Shown: positions 22,338-31,307, counted from the stretch's first letter. The stretch is DNA of 64,000 nucleotides from Kitasatospora sp. NBC_01266 (GCF_036242395.1 NZ_CP108458.1:3162001-3226000), one strand, 5' to 3'. Notes: generated by a model from the letters alone, not told the origin. Translations and numbers: made by a program.

Positions 22338-24216
22338 GGAATGCCTCCTCGGGCTGGTTGATGCGGATCCACCTGGGGAGTTCGGACAGCTCCCGCAGGT
22401 CGTGGCGGAAGGCGCCGGGCGCCGTCTCGGTGAACCCGGCGGCGGCGTAGAAGCCGGCGAACTGGCCGTTCTTGGCGGTCCTGGTGTAGCTCGCCAGGAC
22501 CGCCGGGGCTCCCTCGGCGGCGGCCGCGCGCAGCACCAGGCCGAGGATCGCGTCCTCCACCTCGCGGGAGAAGACCCGGCAGCTGAGCACGAAGTTCTCC
22601 ACCGTCCGGGCGCCGTCGGCCTCCCGGCCCAGCGCCAGGGCGGCGATCAGGCCGTTGTCGCCGAAGCGGTCGGTCAGCCGGGCGGCGAAGAAGTCGGCCG
22701 CCCCCGCCTCCACCTCGGGCAGCCCGTAGCGGCGGCCGGTCAGGTTGAACTGGTTGGTCTTGCCGAAGAGTTGGGCGATCCGCACGGCGTTCAGCGGGTT
22801 GACCGGCTCGATCGTCAGCTCGGATTCCAGGCTCTCCAGATACTCCGTCAGACTGCTTGCCGCGCCCGCCAGTTCGGCCCGGGCGGCGCGCGAGCGGTAG
22901 AGCTCGGTGCGGCCGCGGTCCTCGGCGGTCAGGCTCAGCACGTTGAAGTCGCCCCGGGCCGCCAGGGTGCTCGCGTAGCCGGCCGGGTCGGCGGGCAGCG
23001 GGACGGTGGCCACCTGGGGCAGCAACTCGGCCATCAGGCCGCGCTCCACGGGGTTGTCGTCGACAAAGACCATCGCGTCCACGCCGATGTTGAGCTGCTC
23101 GGCGATCCGGCGCACGTTGTCCGGCTTGGGGTTCCAGTTCGCCGCGAAGGCCACGAAGTCGGCCGGTTTCAGCGCCATCTCGGGGTGGCTGGCCACCGCC
23201 TCCCGGGCGATCACCTCCTCGTTCTTCGAGGCGACCGCGAGCATCACCCCCTGCGCCATGAAGTCCTTGGCCAGCAGCTGGAGTTCGCGGTGCGCCGAGC
23301 CAGGGAAGGCGCCGCCGAGCTTGAGCCCGGCCACCGAGTCGTCACCGACCACGCCGCCCCACAGGGTGTTGTCCAGGTCGAGCACCAGGCACTTGGCGGC
23401 CCGCCCGAGCGCGGCCCGCACCACCTTGGCCAACTCGCCCGCGTAGCCGGCCAGGAACTCGGGCGCGTAGACCTGCCCGGCCACGTGCCGCATCCGGTCG
23501 GCGGCGAAGAGCCGGCCGGAGCGCTCGGCCACCGCGGCCAGGTCGAGCACCACCACCGACTCGTGCCGCCCGGCCAGCGCCAGCAGTTCGGCGTTCATCC
23601 GGTACCAGGCCGCGACCAGCCGGGCCTTGCCGCGGTAGTCCACGAAGCGGTCCCGGGTGAGCGGGCCGAGCGGCACGGTGGCCAGCGCCACCAGGCCGCC
23701 CAGGGTCTGTGCGGTCGCCGTCAGCCACTGCTCCAGCTCGCCGGGGAAGGCGGCGCAGCGCTGCTCGATCTCGGCCAGGTCCAGGCGCTCCACCACGCCC
23801 TCGAAGACCGCGGCCTCGTCCAGCAGCAGCGCGCTGAGCTGCGGGCGCAGGTCCTTCAGCCCCGGCGCACCGGAGAGGATCTCGAAGCGCCACTGGTTGA
23901 AGCCGGCCGACCGGATCTCGGGCAGCACCCCGGCGCCCACCAGGTGGGCGGTCAGCAGCGGCGCCAGCGCGTCCAGTGTGGAACTGCCGAGCAGCGCCAG
24001 CCGGTAGTCGGCGAAGCCGCCGGCCGCCGCCAACTGCTCGCGCTGGACGGGGCCGGAGAGCAGGCTGCCGGCCGCCTCCAGGTCCAGCGGCTCACCGGCC
24101 GCCACCAGCAGGCCGAGCAACTCGCGTACCCGCTCCGCCGGTTCGGTCAGCCCCGCGCGCTTGAGGGCGCGCAGCTCGGCCACCGGGGAGCGGCGTGCGG
24201 TCGGTTCACTGGACAT
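22327..24216 (-). CDS. FkbH-like glyceryl-ACP synthase (HAD family)
   Basis: A 629-residue protein of the FkbH family. An N-terminal region (about 60-280) is followed by a HAD phosphatase-type domain with LDLDNTLWGG near residue 280 (first Asp nucleophile) and VFVDDNPVERG near 395, then a C-terminal GNAT-like region containing GKTNQFNLTGRRY. Family members take 1,3-bisphosphoglycerate, remove phosphate and pass the glyceryl group to an ACP; this is the three-carbon unit of tetronate rings and of glycolate or methoxymalonate extenders. No acyl-CoA or hydroxyacyl-CoA dehydrogenases follow it here, which argues for tetronate use and against methoxymalonyl. Its start overlaps the KASIII stop by 11 bases. 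Confidence 0.92.
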   Translation of the reverse strand: MSSEPTARRSPVAELRALKRAGLTEPAERVRELLGLLVAAGEPLDLEAAGSLLSGPVQREQLAAAGGFADYRLALLGSSTLDALAPLLTAHLVGAGVLPEIRSAGFNQWRFEILSGAPGLKDLRPQLSALLLDEAAVFEGVVERLDLAEIEQRCAAFPGELEQWLTATAQTLGGLVALATVPLGPLTRDRFVDYRGKARLVAAWYRMNAELLALAGRHESVVVLDLAAVAERSGRLFAADRMRHVAGQVYAPEFLAGYAGELAKVVRAALGRAAKCLVLDLDNTLWGGVVGDDSVAGLKLGGAFPGSAHRELQLLAKDFMAQGVMLAVASKNEEVIAREAVASHPEMALKPADFVAFAANWNPKPDNVRRIAEQLNIGVDAMVFVDDNPVERGLMAELLPQVATVPLPADPAGYASTLAARGDFNVLSLTAEDRGRTELYRSRAARAELAGAASSLTEYLESLESELTIEPVNPLNAVRIAQLFGKTNQFNLTGRRYGLPEVEAGAADFFAARLTDRFGDNGLIAALALGREADGARTVENFVLSCRVFSREVEDAILGLVLRAAAAEGAPAVLASYTRTAKNGQFAGFYAAAGFTETAPGAFRHDLRELSELPRWIRINQPEEAFRVS

Positions 24217-25330
24217 CGCCGGCCGCCTCCCGCCGGTAGCGCAGGGCCAGCCCGGAGACCGTCCACTTGGCGGACTCGATGGTGGTGACCAGCACCCGGT
24301 CCCGGTCGCCGCCGCCCTCCTCGATCCGCTTCAGCGCGCGGTAGAGCTGGATGAAGGGCAGCGCGTTGCCGTTGTTGCCGGTGTCCGCCACGCAGCCGAC
24401 CGCCTGCTCCGGCCGCACCCCCATGAACTCCCGGATCCGGTCCGCCATCACGCCGTTCAGCTGCGGGGTGAGGATGTGCTCGACCTCGGCGACGGGCCAG
24501 CCGGTGAGCTGGGCCAACTCCTGCAGCACGCCGGCCGCCAGGCCCGGCACGTACTGCTCGATCGCCTTGTAGTCCTCCTCCCCCATCGGCTCGCGGATCT
24601 CCTTGCCGTTCGCCGCGGTGATCGTCGGCGCGCCGTCCGCGCCGTACCAGCGCACCAGTTGGGCGGGCTTGCGGCCCTTGCCGACGGTGCGCAGCACCAC
24701 GTGGTCGACCACCAGGCCGGGGCCGTCCACCGAGGCGTCGACCACGGCCGCGCCCGCGCCGTCGCCGAAGAGCGCGAAGTTGGCCAGCTCGGCGGGGCTG
24801 ATCCGCTTCAGGTCGCGGTTGGCGGGCCAGAGCTTGACCACGCTGTCGGCGCCGATCACCAGGCCGCGCCGGTGCCCGGAGGCGAGCAGCGCGCGCGCCG
24901 TGTAGAGACCCTGCAGCGCGCCCGCGCAGCCGGCGGTGAGCTGGATGGCGGGCAGGTCGTTGAGCCCGAGCCGGTCGGCGACCAGGTTCACGGTGGCCGG
25001 CATCAGGTGGTCGGGGGAGCCGGTGCTCAGGATCAGGAAGTCGATGGAGGAGAGCTCGACGCCGGCCGCCGCCAGCGCCCGCTGACCGGCCAGCGTGGCC
25101 AGGTCGCCGGTGTTCTTCGGCACGCCGTCCGCGCTGTCCGGCTCGCAGAAGTAGCGGCTGCGGTTGCCGGTCATCCGGTCCAGCCACTTCTCGTGCAGGC
25201 CGAAACGTTCCGCCATGTCCCGGTTCGTGACCGGCTCGCCCGGGAGCACCTCACTGAGGCCGATGATTCTCAAGGGATCAGATCCTTGTCTCGCGTCCGT
25301 GGGTTGCGCGATCCGAGGCGGTGCCGGCAT
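24206..25330 (-). CDS. FabH-like ketosynthase III, putative tetronate-ring-forming enzyme
   Basis: A 374-residue KASIII homologue and the first gene of the operon. The catalytic Cys is in LTAGCAGAL near residue 134. The HQAN motif of FabH aligns by eye with PQLN near 291, so the catalytic His appears to be Pro, while the Asn in TGNNGN near 317 is kept. In characterised tetronate pathways the FabH-like partner of the FkbH/ACP pair joins the glyceryl thioester to a beta-ketoacyl chain, making the C-C and C-O bonds of the ring. The first 17 residues are Pro/Asp/Gln-rich and may not be translated; ATG 25330 is the only clear Met before the conserved RIIGLSE. It is divergent from the LysE gene across a 129-bp control region. 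Confidence 0.88.
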   Translation of the reverse strand: MPAPPRIAQPTDARQGSDPLRIIGLSEVLPGEPVTNRDMAERFGLHEKWLDRMTGNRSRYFCEPDSADGVPKNTGDLATLAGQRALAAAGVELSSIDFLILSTGSPDHLMPATVNLVADRLGLNDLPAIQLTAGCAGALQGLYTARALLASGHRRGLVIGADSVVKLWPANRDLKRISPAELANFALFGDGAGAAVVDASVDGPGLVVDHVVLRTVGKGRKPAQLVRWYGADGAPTITAANGKEIREPMGEEDYKAIEQYVPGLAAGVLQELAQLTGWPVAEVEHILTPQLNGVMADRIREFMGVRPEQAVGCVADTGNNGNALPFIQLYRALKRIEEGGGDRDRVLVTTIESAKWTVSGLALRYRREAAGDVQ

Positions 25331-25352
25331 CAGCCGCTACGCCCGGTCCAGT

Positions 25353-25366
25353 TACGTTCGAACGTA
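25353..25366. promoter_or_regulatory. 14-bp perfect palindrome upstream of the biosynthetic operon
   Basis: TACGTTCGAACGTA is a perfect even-centred palindrome 23 bp before the KASIII start, in the only intergenic gap that could hold the main cluster promoter. Its size and place suit the operator of a dimeric regulator such as a TetR-family protein. No such regulator is encoded next to it, so the binding protein is unknown. Confidence 0.5.
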
Positions 25367-25416
25367 GGTTTCGCGACTTGGGAGAAACTTGAATACGACT
25401 CCACGGCTTCACTGGC

Positions 25417-25433
25417 GGGGTCTGCCTGACCCC
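25417..25433. promoter_or_regulatory. Inverted repeat in the divergent control region
   Basis: GGGGTC and GACCCC arms with a 5-bp spacer, 27 bp before the LysE start. It could be an operator for the LysE gene or a hairpin at the start of the opposite transcript. Evidence is the symmetry and position only. Confidence 0.35.
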
Positions 25434-25459
25434 AAGCGGAACCCCTAAGCTGCGGGTCC

Positions 25460-26116
25460 ATGACCGTCACCACCGCACTGTGGTCCTTCGCCCTGGTCGT
25501 CGGGCTGCTCACCCTCACCCCCGGCCTCGACACCGCGCTGATCCTGCGCACCTCCGCGCTCGGCCGCCGCCGCCGCGCCTGGGGCGTGGTGCTCGGCATC
25601 CAGACCGGCACGCTGATCTGGGGCACCCTCACCTCGCTGGGCGTCACCGCGCTGCTGACCGCCTCCCGGCTGGGCTACGAGACGCTGCGCTGGGCCGGTG
25701 CGGGCTACCTGCTCTGGATGGGCGCCCGGATGCTGCTGCGCCGCAGCGCGGACGGGCCCACCCCCGCCGAGCCGACCGACCTCGACGGCCCCGCCGCCGA
25801 CCCCGCCGCCGACCCCGACCGCCTCGCCCCCGGCTGGCGGCAGGGCACCCTGACCAACCTGCTCAACCCCAAGATGGGCGTCTTCTACGTCGCCCTGCTC
25901 CCGCAGTTCATCCCGCCCGCCGCGCCGCACCTCGCCTTCGGGCTGCTGCTGACCAGCATCCACGTGCTGTTCGGCCTGATCTGGTCCACCGTGCTGCTCG
26001 GCTTCGCCACCGCACTGAGCACTCAGCTGCGCCGCCCGGCCGCCCGCCGGCTGCTGGACCGGATCACCGGTGCCGTGGTGATCGGCTTCGCCGTCCGGCT
26101 GGCACTCGGCGACTGA
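25460..26116 (+). CDS. LysE/RhtB-family amino-acid exporter
   Basis: A 218-residue inner-membrane protein of the LysE/RhtB translocator family. It has about six hydrophobic segments, an N-terminal TPG motif near residue 20, and NLLNPKMGVFYVALLPQF near 133-150, the family hallmark. A charged Pro/Asp/Ala-rich cytoplasmic loop (about 98-125) separates the halves. It exports amino acids or related small molecules using the proton gradient. There is no clear ribosome site before the ATG, and TAAGCT eight bases upstream could be the -10 of a leaderless transcript. It is divergent from the polyketide operon; a role in exporting that product is not supported by the family. Confidence 0.88.
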   Translation: MTVTTALWSFALVVGLLTLTPGLDTALILRTSALGRRRRAWGVVLGIQTGTLIWGTLTSLGVTALLTASRLGYETLRWAGAGYLLWMGARMLLRRSADGPTPAEPTDLDGPAADPAADPDRLAPGWRQGTLTNLLNPKMGVFYVALLPQFIPPAAPHLAFGLLLTSIHVLFGLIWSTVLLGFATALSTQLRRPAARRLLDRITGAVVIGFAVRLALGD

Positions 26117-26201
26117 GGCGACCGAGGCGACCGGCCCCCATCGGCGACGACCCCCGGCGCTATCCTGGGCGGCGGCACGGCCCTGAACGAAGGGCACGAG
26201 A

Positions 26202-26657
26202 ATGCGCGTCGGAATCACCGGACACCAGGGCCTGTCCGACCTGACCGAGCTGCTGGTGCGCGGCGAGCTGTGGCGCCTGGTGACCACGTACGGTCCGTAC
26301 GAGCTGGTCGGCGTCACCGCGCTGCGCCCGGGTCCGGAGACCTGGTTCGCCCAGGCGGTGCGCGAGCACGGCGGCACGGTGGAGATCATCGTCCCGGCGG
26401 GCGACCGCGCGCTGCCCCGGCAGGGGGCCGCCGGCGAGATCGCCCGCGAGGCCACCGCCGTGCACCGGCTCGCCCCGGCCTCGGCCGGCGGGCTCGGGGA
26501 CGACCTGGGCCGGGCCCTGGTCGGCATGATCGACGAACTGATCGCGGTCTGGGACGGCGGCGCGGGCGACGAGCCGGCCGAGGTGGCCGCGCTGACCCGG
26601 GCGGCCGGGCTCTGGGTGCACGAGGTCTGGCCGGCCGGCAGCGAGCGCCCCCGCTGA
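26202..26657 (+). CDS. Hypothetical Rossmann-like (SLOG-type) protein
   Basis: A 151-residue soluble protein starting RVGITGHQGL, followed by a Gly/Ala-rich alternating pattern that suggests a Rossmann-like nucleotide-binding fold. The TGHQ start resembles small SLOG-superfamily proteins that bind nucleotide ligands, but I cannot name a family with certainty. An ATG at 26202 follows AAGGGCACGAGA, a fair ribosome site. It stands alone between the LysE gene and the tricorn protease, on the same strand as both. Function unknown. Confidence 0.65.
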   Translation: MRVGITGHQGLSDLTELLVRGELWRLVTTYGPYELVGVTALRPGPETWFAQAVREHGGTVEIIVPAGDRALPRQGAAGEIAREATAVHRLAPASAGGLGDDLGRALVGMIDELIAVWDGGAGDEPAEVAALTRAAGLWVHEVWPAGSERPR

Positions 26658-26719
26658 CCCAAGATCCACCGGCCCGGCCCCGAGCCCCCCGGTTGCCGGG
26701 CCCGCGCACCCTGCGAACC

Positions 26720-29700
26720 ATGGGAGAGGTGAGCGAGAACCATCGCGGCTACCTGCGACACCCCCATCTGACCGGCGGACTGCTGACACTGACCGCCGAG
26801 GACGACGTCTGGCTCGCCCCGCTCGAACCTGACGGATCGTCAGGCCGGGCCTGGCGGGCCAGCTGTGACCGCACCCGGGTCTCGCACCCCAGACTCTCCC
26901 CCGACGGCCGCACGGTCGCCTGGACCAGCTGGGCCGCGCTCACCCCCGAGGTGTGGACCGCGCCCACCGAGGGCGGCGAGGCGGTCCGGCTGACCTACTG
27001 GGGCAGCCAGGACACCCGGGTGCGCGGCTGGCTGCCCACCGGCGAGGTGCTCGCGCTCACCTCCTTCCACGAGCCCTTCGCCCACTACACCTGGGCGCAC
27101 GCGCTGCCACCGGACGGCTCCCCGGGCCGCCGGCTGCCCTGGGGCCCGGTCCGCGACCTGCAGCTGACGGCCGATCACACGCTGCTGCTGACCGCCGCCG
27201 CCCCGCACGAGCCGGCCGCCTGGAAGCGCTACCGGGGCGGCGCCACCGGGCGGCTCTGGCTGGACGGCGAGCAGCTGCTGCCCGACCTGCCCGGACAGCT
27301 CTCCTCTCCGATGCTGGTCGACGACCGGGTGGCCTTTCTCTCCGACCATGAGGGCATCGGCAACCTCTACTCCTGCCGCCCGGACGGCACCGACCTGCGC
27401 CGGCACACCGACCACGCCACCTACTACGCCCGCGAGGCGAGCACCGACGGCCACCGGGTGGTCTACCAGCACGCCGGCGACCTGTGGCTGCTGGACAGCC
27501 TGGACACCCCCGTCCCGCACCGGCTCACCGTGCGCCTGGGCGGCTCCCGGGCCGGGCGCCGCCCGTACCAGGTGACCGCCGCCCGGCACCTCAACGACCT
27601 GGTCTGCGACGCCACCGGGCGCTCCGGCGTGGTCGGGGTGCGCGGCAGCCTCTACTGGCTCACCCACCGCGACGGCCCGGCCCGCGCGCTGGCCGACACC
27701 CCGGGGGTGCGGGCCCGGCTGCCCGCCGTGCTCGGCCGCACCGGGCGGATCGCCTGGGTCACCGACGCCGAGGGCGAGGACGCGATCGAGCTGGCCACCC
27801 TGCCCGGCAGCGCCGCCGCGCCCCCCGCGACCACGGCCACCACCCCGGCCGGGTCACCTGCCGGGGCCGCCGCGGCTCCCGCCCGCCGGATCGCCGCCGG
27901 GCAGCTGGGCCAGGTGCTCGAACTGGTCGCCGCCCCCGACGGCCTGCTGCTGGCGGCCGCCGCCGGTGACGGCCGACTGCTGCTGGTCAGCACCGCCGAC
28001 GGCGAGGTCCGGGAGGTGGCCAGGTCCGGCTACGGCCCGATCCGGGGCCTGGCCTTCTCCCCCGACTCGCACTGGCTGGCCTGGTCGCAGCCGGTCGCCG
28101 GCCGCTCACTGCGCCGGATCCGGCTGCAGCGCCTGAACCTGCCCGAGGCGCTGCCGCTGAACGTCACCGAGGGCCGGTTCGAGGACGAGCAGCCGGTCTT
28201 CACCCGGGACGGCCGCTACCTGGTCTTCCTCTCCTGGCGCGGCTTCGACCCGGTGCACGACGTGCACACCGGCGACCTCTCGTTCCCGCTCGGCTGCCGC
28301 CCGTACCTGGTCCCGCTGGCCGCCGACACCCCCTCCCCGTTCGCCGCCCCGGTCGGCGACGAGGCGGACCCGGCGCCCGGCGACGGGACCGTCCTGGTCG
28401 ACGTCGAGGGCCTGGCCGAGCGGCTGGTGCCGTTCCCGGTGATCGCCTCCAAGTACTCCACCCCGATGCCGGTGCGCGGCGGGCTGCTCTGGCTGCGCTG
28501 GCCGATCGCCGGCGCGCTCGGCGAGACCTTCGCCAGCCCCACCGACCTGTCGGGCCGCCCCGCCCTGGAGTACTTCGACCTGGCCTCCGCCACCCGCAGC
28601 ACCGTGCAGGAGCAGGTCGACGGCTTTGCCGCCTCCGGCGACGGCACGGCGGTGGCCACCTTCGTGGCCGGTTCGCTCAAGCTGATGCCGCTGGGCGCGC
28701 CCGGCGCCGCCATGACGGTGGACCTGCGCCGGATCACCCACACCGTGCACCCGGGCCCGGAGTGGCGCCAGGCCTACCGCGAGGCCGCCCGCACGGTCCG
28801 CGACCAGTTCTGGGATCCGGGGTTGGGCGGCCTGGACTGGCCCGCGCTGGTCGCCCAGTACGAGCCGCTGCTGGAGCGGATCGCCTCCCCCGACGACTTC
28901 GCCGACCTGCTGCGCGAACTGCTCGGCGAACTCGGCACCTCGCACGCCTACGTCACCCCCGCCCGGCGCGGCGAGGGGCCGGCACCCGTGCAGCAGCCGC
29001 TCGGCCTGCTCGGGGCGAGCGTGCAGCGCGAGCCGGACGGGCGCTGGCTGCTGGGCCGGGTGCTGCTCGGCGAGTCCTCCGACCCCCGGGCCCGCGCCCC
29101 GCTGGCGGGCCACCAGGTGCGCACCGGCGACGAGTTGGTGGCGATCGCCGGCCGCACCCCGGACCCGGTGCGCGGCCCGGCCCCGCTGCTGGCCGGGGCC
29201 GGCGGCAACACCCTGGAGATCGCCGTGCGGCGCGGACCGGACGGCCCGGTGCGCCGGGTGGCGATCACCCCGGTGACCGACGAGCGACCGCTGCGCTACC
29301 AGGACTGGGTGGCCCGACGCCGGGCGCTGGTAAGGGAGTTCAGCGACGGGCTCTGCGGCTACCTGCACATCCCGGACCTCGGCGGCTCCGGCTGGGCCCA
29401 GTTCAACCGCGACCTGCGCCGCGAACTCGACCGCCCTGCCCTGGTGTTGGATGTCCGGGGAAACGCCGGTGGCAATGTCTCCGAGCTGGTCCTGGAGAAG
29501 CTGACCCGCCGGGTGCTGGCCTGGGACCACACCCGTGGCCGGCGCGCCGTGCGCTACCCGCGCGACGCCCCGCGCGGTCCGATCGTGGCGCTGGCCGACG
29601 AGGCGACCAGCTCGGACGGGGACGTGATCATCGCGGCGGTCAAACTGCTGGGCCTGGGCCCGGTGGTCGGCCGGCGGACCTGGGGCGGGGTGATCGGCAC

Positions 29701-29983
29701 CATCGGCCGGCACACCCTGGGTGACGGCACCCAGCTCTCGGTGCCCGCCAACGCCGCCTGGTTCACCGGCGGGCTCGGCTTCGGGATCGAGAACCACGGG
29801 GTCGAACCGGACATCCCGGTGCTGCGCAGCCCCGCCGACTGGGCGGCCGGACGCAACACCGAACTGGCCGAGGCGGTCCGGGTCGCCCTGGAACTGCTGC
29901 GCACCCACCCCGCCGCCGCGCCGCCCCCGACCGACACCCCGCGCCCCGACCTGCGGCGCCCGCCGCTGCCGCCGCGCACCTGA
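26720..29983 (+). CDS. Tricorn-type peptidase (S41 family)
   Basis: A 1087-residue cytoplasmic protease that degrades oligopeptides downstream of the proteasome. The first two thirds form beta-propeller repeats (for example SPDGRTVAW and SPDSHWLAW blades) that channel peptides; a low-complexity Ala/Pro/Thr stretch lies near residues 370-395. The catalytic third has His in GTSHAYV near 741, a PDZ-like segment (about 755-860), the Ser nucleophile in SSDGD near 965 and Glu in ENHGVEPD near 1024, all matching tricorn's tetrad. Length is normal for the family. ATG 26720 is chosen; an in-frame GTG nine bases later is possible. The next gene is convergent, and a strong hairpin follows the stop at once. 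Confidence 0.93.
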   Translation: MGEVSENHRGYLRHPHLTGGLLTLTAEDDVWLAPLEPDGSSGRAWRASCDRTRVSHPRLSPDGRTVAWTSWAALTPEVWTAPTEGGEAVRLTYWGSQDTRVRGWLPTGEVLALTSFHEPFAHYTWAHALPPDGSPGRRLPWGPVRDLQLTADHTLLLTAAAPHEPAAWKRYRGGATGRLWLDGEQLLPDLPGQLSSPMLVDDRVAFLSDHEGIGNLYSCRPDGTDLRRHTDHATYYAREASTDGHRVVYQHAGDLWLLDSLDTPVPHRLTVRLGGSRAGRRPYQVTAARHLNDLVCDATGRSGVVGVRGSLYWLTHRDGPARALADTPGVRARLPAVLGRTGRIAWVTDAEGEDAIELATLPGSAAAPPATTATTPAGSPAGAAAAPARRIAAGQLGQVLELVAAPDGLLLAAAAGDGRLLLVSTADGEVREVARSGYGPIRGLAFSPDSHWLAWSQPVAGRSLRRIRLQRLNLPEALPLNVTEGRFEDEQPVFTRDGRYLVFLSWRGFDPVHDVHTGDLSFPLGCRPYLVPLAADTPSPFAAPVGDEADPAPGDGTVLVDVEGLAERLVPFPVIASKYSTPMPVRGGLLWLRWPIAGALGETFASPTDLSGRPALEYFDLASATRSTVQEQVDGFAASGDGTAVATFVAGSLKLMPLGAPGAAMTVDLRRITHTVHPGPEWRQAYREAARTVRDQFWDPGLGGLDWPALVAQYEPLLERIASPDDFADLLRELLGELGTSHAYVTPARRGEGPAPVQQPLGLLGASVQREPDGRWLLGRVLLGESSDPRARAPLAGHQVRTGDELVAIAGRTPDPVRGPAPLLAGAGGNTLEIAVRRGPDGPVRRVAITPVTDERPLRYQDWVARRRALVREFSDGLCGYLHIPDLGGSGWAQFNRDLRRELDRPALVLDVRGNAGGNVSELVLEKLTRRVLAWDHTRGRRAVRYPRDAPRGPIVALADEATSSDGDVIIAAVKLLGLGPVVGRRTWGGVIGTIGRHTLGDGTQLSVPANAAWFTGGLGFGIENHGVEPDIPVLRSPADWAAGRNTELAEAVRVALELLRTHPAAAPPPTDTPRPDLRRPPLPPRT
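26828..26844. repeat. Palindromic CTGACG motif in the tricorn gene
   Basis: CCTGACG and CGTCAGG arms (7 bp) around GAT. It belongs to the same motif family as 3508-3520, 6182-6196, 35967-35981 and 51760-51774. Confidence 0.55.
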
Positions 29984-30033
29984 CGCCCCGCACAGCTGTG
30001 CGGGGCGCGTCCTGATCCGCAGGACGCGCCCCG
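29984..30033. terminator. Bidirectional terminator with two overlapping hairpins
   Basis: Starting one base after the tricorn stop is a perfect 24-bp palindrome (29984-30007) centred on CAGCTG. A second hairpin (30001-30033) has a perfect 14-bp stem and the loop ATCCG. The right arm of the first overlaps the left arm of the second, so only one can form at a time in one transcript. It separates the convergent tricorn gene and the small minus-strand gene, and it lacks a long U-tract, as is common in GC-rich actinomycetes. Confidence 0.75.
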
Positions 30034-30054
30034 CTCAGCTGTGGGGTCAGCGGG

Positions 30055-30309
30055 TCACCGCTCCCATTCGGGGCCGCCCTCGCTCTCCATGTCCGACGCG
30101 GCCTGCTGGGCCGGGTCGTCGGCGCTCTGCTGGCCTCGGTCGGTGATGTTCCCCAGGGCGTCGGCCGCCGGACCAGGCATGTGCTCCTGGGCCTTGTCGG
30201 CGGTCTGCTGCCCGGCGTCCATCGCGCGGTCCTTGGCACCGGACGCCATGTCGGTGGCCTTCTCACTGTGGTCACCGAACATGCCCTTGAGCTTGTCCAT
30301 CATGCCCAT
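30055..30309 (-). CDS. MT0933-type small antitoxin-like protein
   Basis: An 84-residue hydrophilic protein beginning MGMMDKLKGMFG, then Ala/Asp/Lys/Gln-rich helices. This start and composition match the small actinobacterial family annotated as MT0933-like antitoxin (Rv0909 type), although the antitoxin function is poorly established and no toxin gene is adjacent. ATG 30309 is preferred because GAGGAGGAGAC precedes it directly; a start 27 bases upstream would absorb the ribosome site. It is convergent with the tricorn gene, with the double hairpin between them. Confidence 0.72.
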   Translation of the reverse strand: MGMMDKLKGMFGDHSEKATDMASGAKDRAMDAGQQTADKAQEHMPGPAADALGNITDRGQQSADDPAQQAASDMESEGGPEWER

Positions 30310-30426
30310 GTCTCCTCCTCGCGGTTCGTCCGACAATGGGCTGCCACCAACATGTCACCGCTCACCCGGACCCGCACGTCGACGGCCACCGCACCGCACT
30401 GGGGCCCCTACCCCCACTGGCGGCTA

Positions 30427-31278
30427 CTAGGCCTTGGCGCCCACCCAGCCCCCGGTCATGGCCTGCACCGCCGAGCCGTCCTGGTCGGCCAGCTTGACCC
30501 CGGTGAAGGCGCGCGCGGCATCCGAGGTCTGCACCCGGAAGGCCGGCTGCTCGGCGGTCAGCAGGTCGATGATCGCGCCGGCCGCGCCCTCGGAGGTCTG
30601 CGCGGCGGCGAAGGCGGTGCCGACCCGCTCCAGGTAGCTCGCCATCGCCGACCCGTACGGACCGGCGGCGGCCACCACGTCCGGGCCGACGCCGATGTTG
30701 GCGACGAACTCGCTGGCCACCGCGCCCGGCTCGACCACGCTCACCCGCACGCCCGTGGTCGCGGCGACCGGCGCGAGCGACTCCATGAAGCCCTCGACGG
30801 CGAACTTCGCCGCGCAGTACGCCTCGTTGAACGGCTGGCCGACCACGCCGCCGACGCTGGTCACGCTGATCAGCCGGCCCTTGCTCTCACGCAGCAGCGG
30901 CATCGCGGCCCGGGTCACCTCGACCACGCCGAAGAAGTTGACCTCCATGACGGTGCGCACGTCCGCGACGGTGCCCTGCTCGATGGTGCCCACGTGCCCG
31001 GCCCCGGCGTTGTTGATCACCGCGTCCAGCCGCCCGTGGTCGGCGACGATCCCGGCCAGCGCCGCCTCGACCGACGCCGGGTCGGTGACGTCCAGCGCCC
31101 GCACCTCGACCAGCTCGCGCACCCCCGCGGCCTCGGCGGCCTTCAGCAGGGCGCCGGCCTTTGCGGTGTCCCGCATGGTGGCGACGGCCCGCCAGCCGGC
31201 CTGAGCGGCGGCGACGGCGGTGGCCAGGCCGATGCCGGAGGAGGTGCCGGTGATCAGAACGGTCTGCTCGTTGCTCAT
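30427..31278 (-). CDS. Short-chain dehydrogenase/reductase
   Basis: A 283-residue classical SDR. Cofactor motif TGTSSGIG near residues 11-18, DVTD near 66, NNAG near 91 and the active-site YCAAK near 154 with a preceding Ser are all present. It probably uses NADP(H) (Arg after the second strand). The substrate is unknown. It is divergent from a MarR regulator gene 108 bp away, so it is likely the target of that repressor. ATG 31278 with GGAG seven bases upstream is preferred over a start 12 bases further out. Confidence 0.88.
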   Translation of the reverse strand: MSNEQTVLITGTSSGIGLATAVAAAQAGWRAVATMRDTAKAGALLKAAEAAGVRELVEVRALDVTDPASVEAALAGIVADHGRLDAVINNAGAGHVGTIEQGTVADVRTVMEVNFFGVVEVTRAAMPLLRESKGRLISVTSVGGVVGQPFNEAYCAAKFAVEGFMESLAPVAATTGVRVSVVEPGAVASEFVANIGVGPDVVAAAGPYGSAMASYLERVGTAFAAAQTSEGAAGAIIDLLTAEQPAFRVQTSDAARAFTGVKLADQDGSAVQAMTGGWVGAKA

Positions 31279-31307
31279 CTGGTGCTCCAATTGCTCAGTG
31301 GCATTGC

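Noticed and set aside
22327..24216. FkbH-like gene as part of a methoxymalonyl-ACP supply set
   Set aside because: The acyl-CoA dehydrogenase, hydroxyacyl-CoA dehydrogenase and O-methyltransferase genes of that pathway are absent, while the tetronate partners are present.
25460..26116. LysE-family exporter as the polyketide efflux pump
   Set aside because: The family moves amino acids and similar small polar molecules; only proximity supports the idea.
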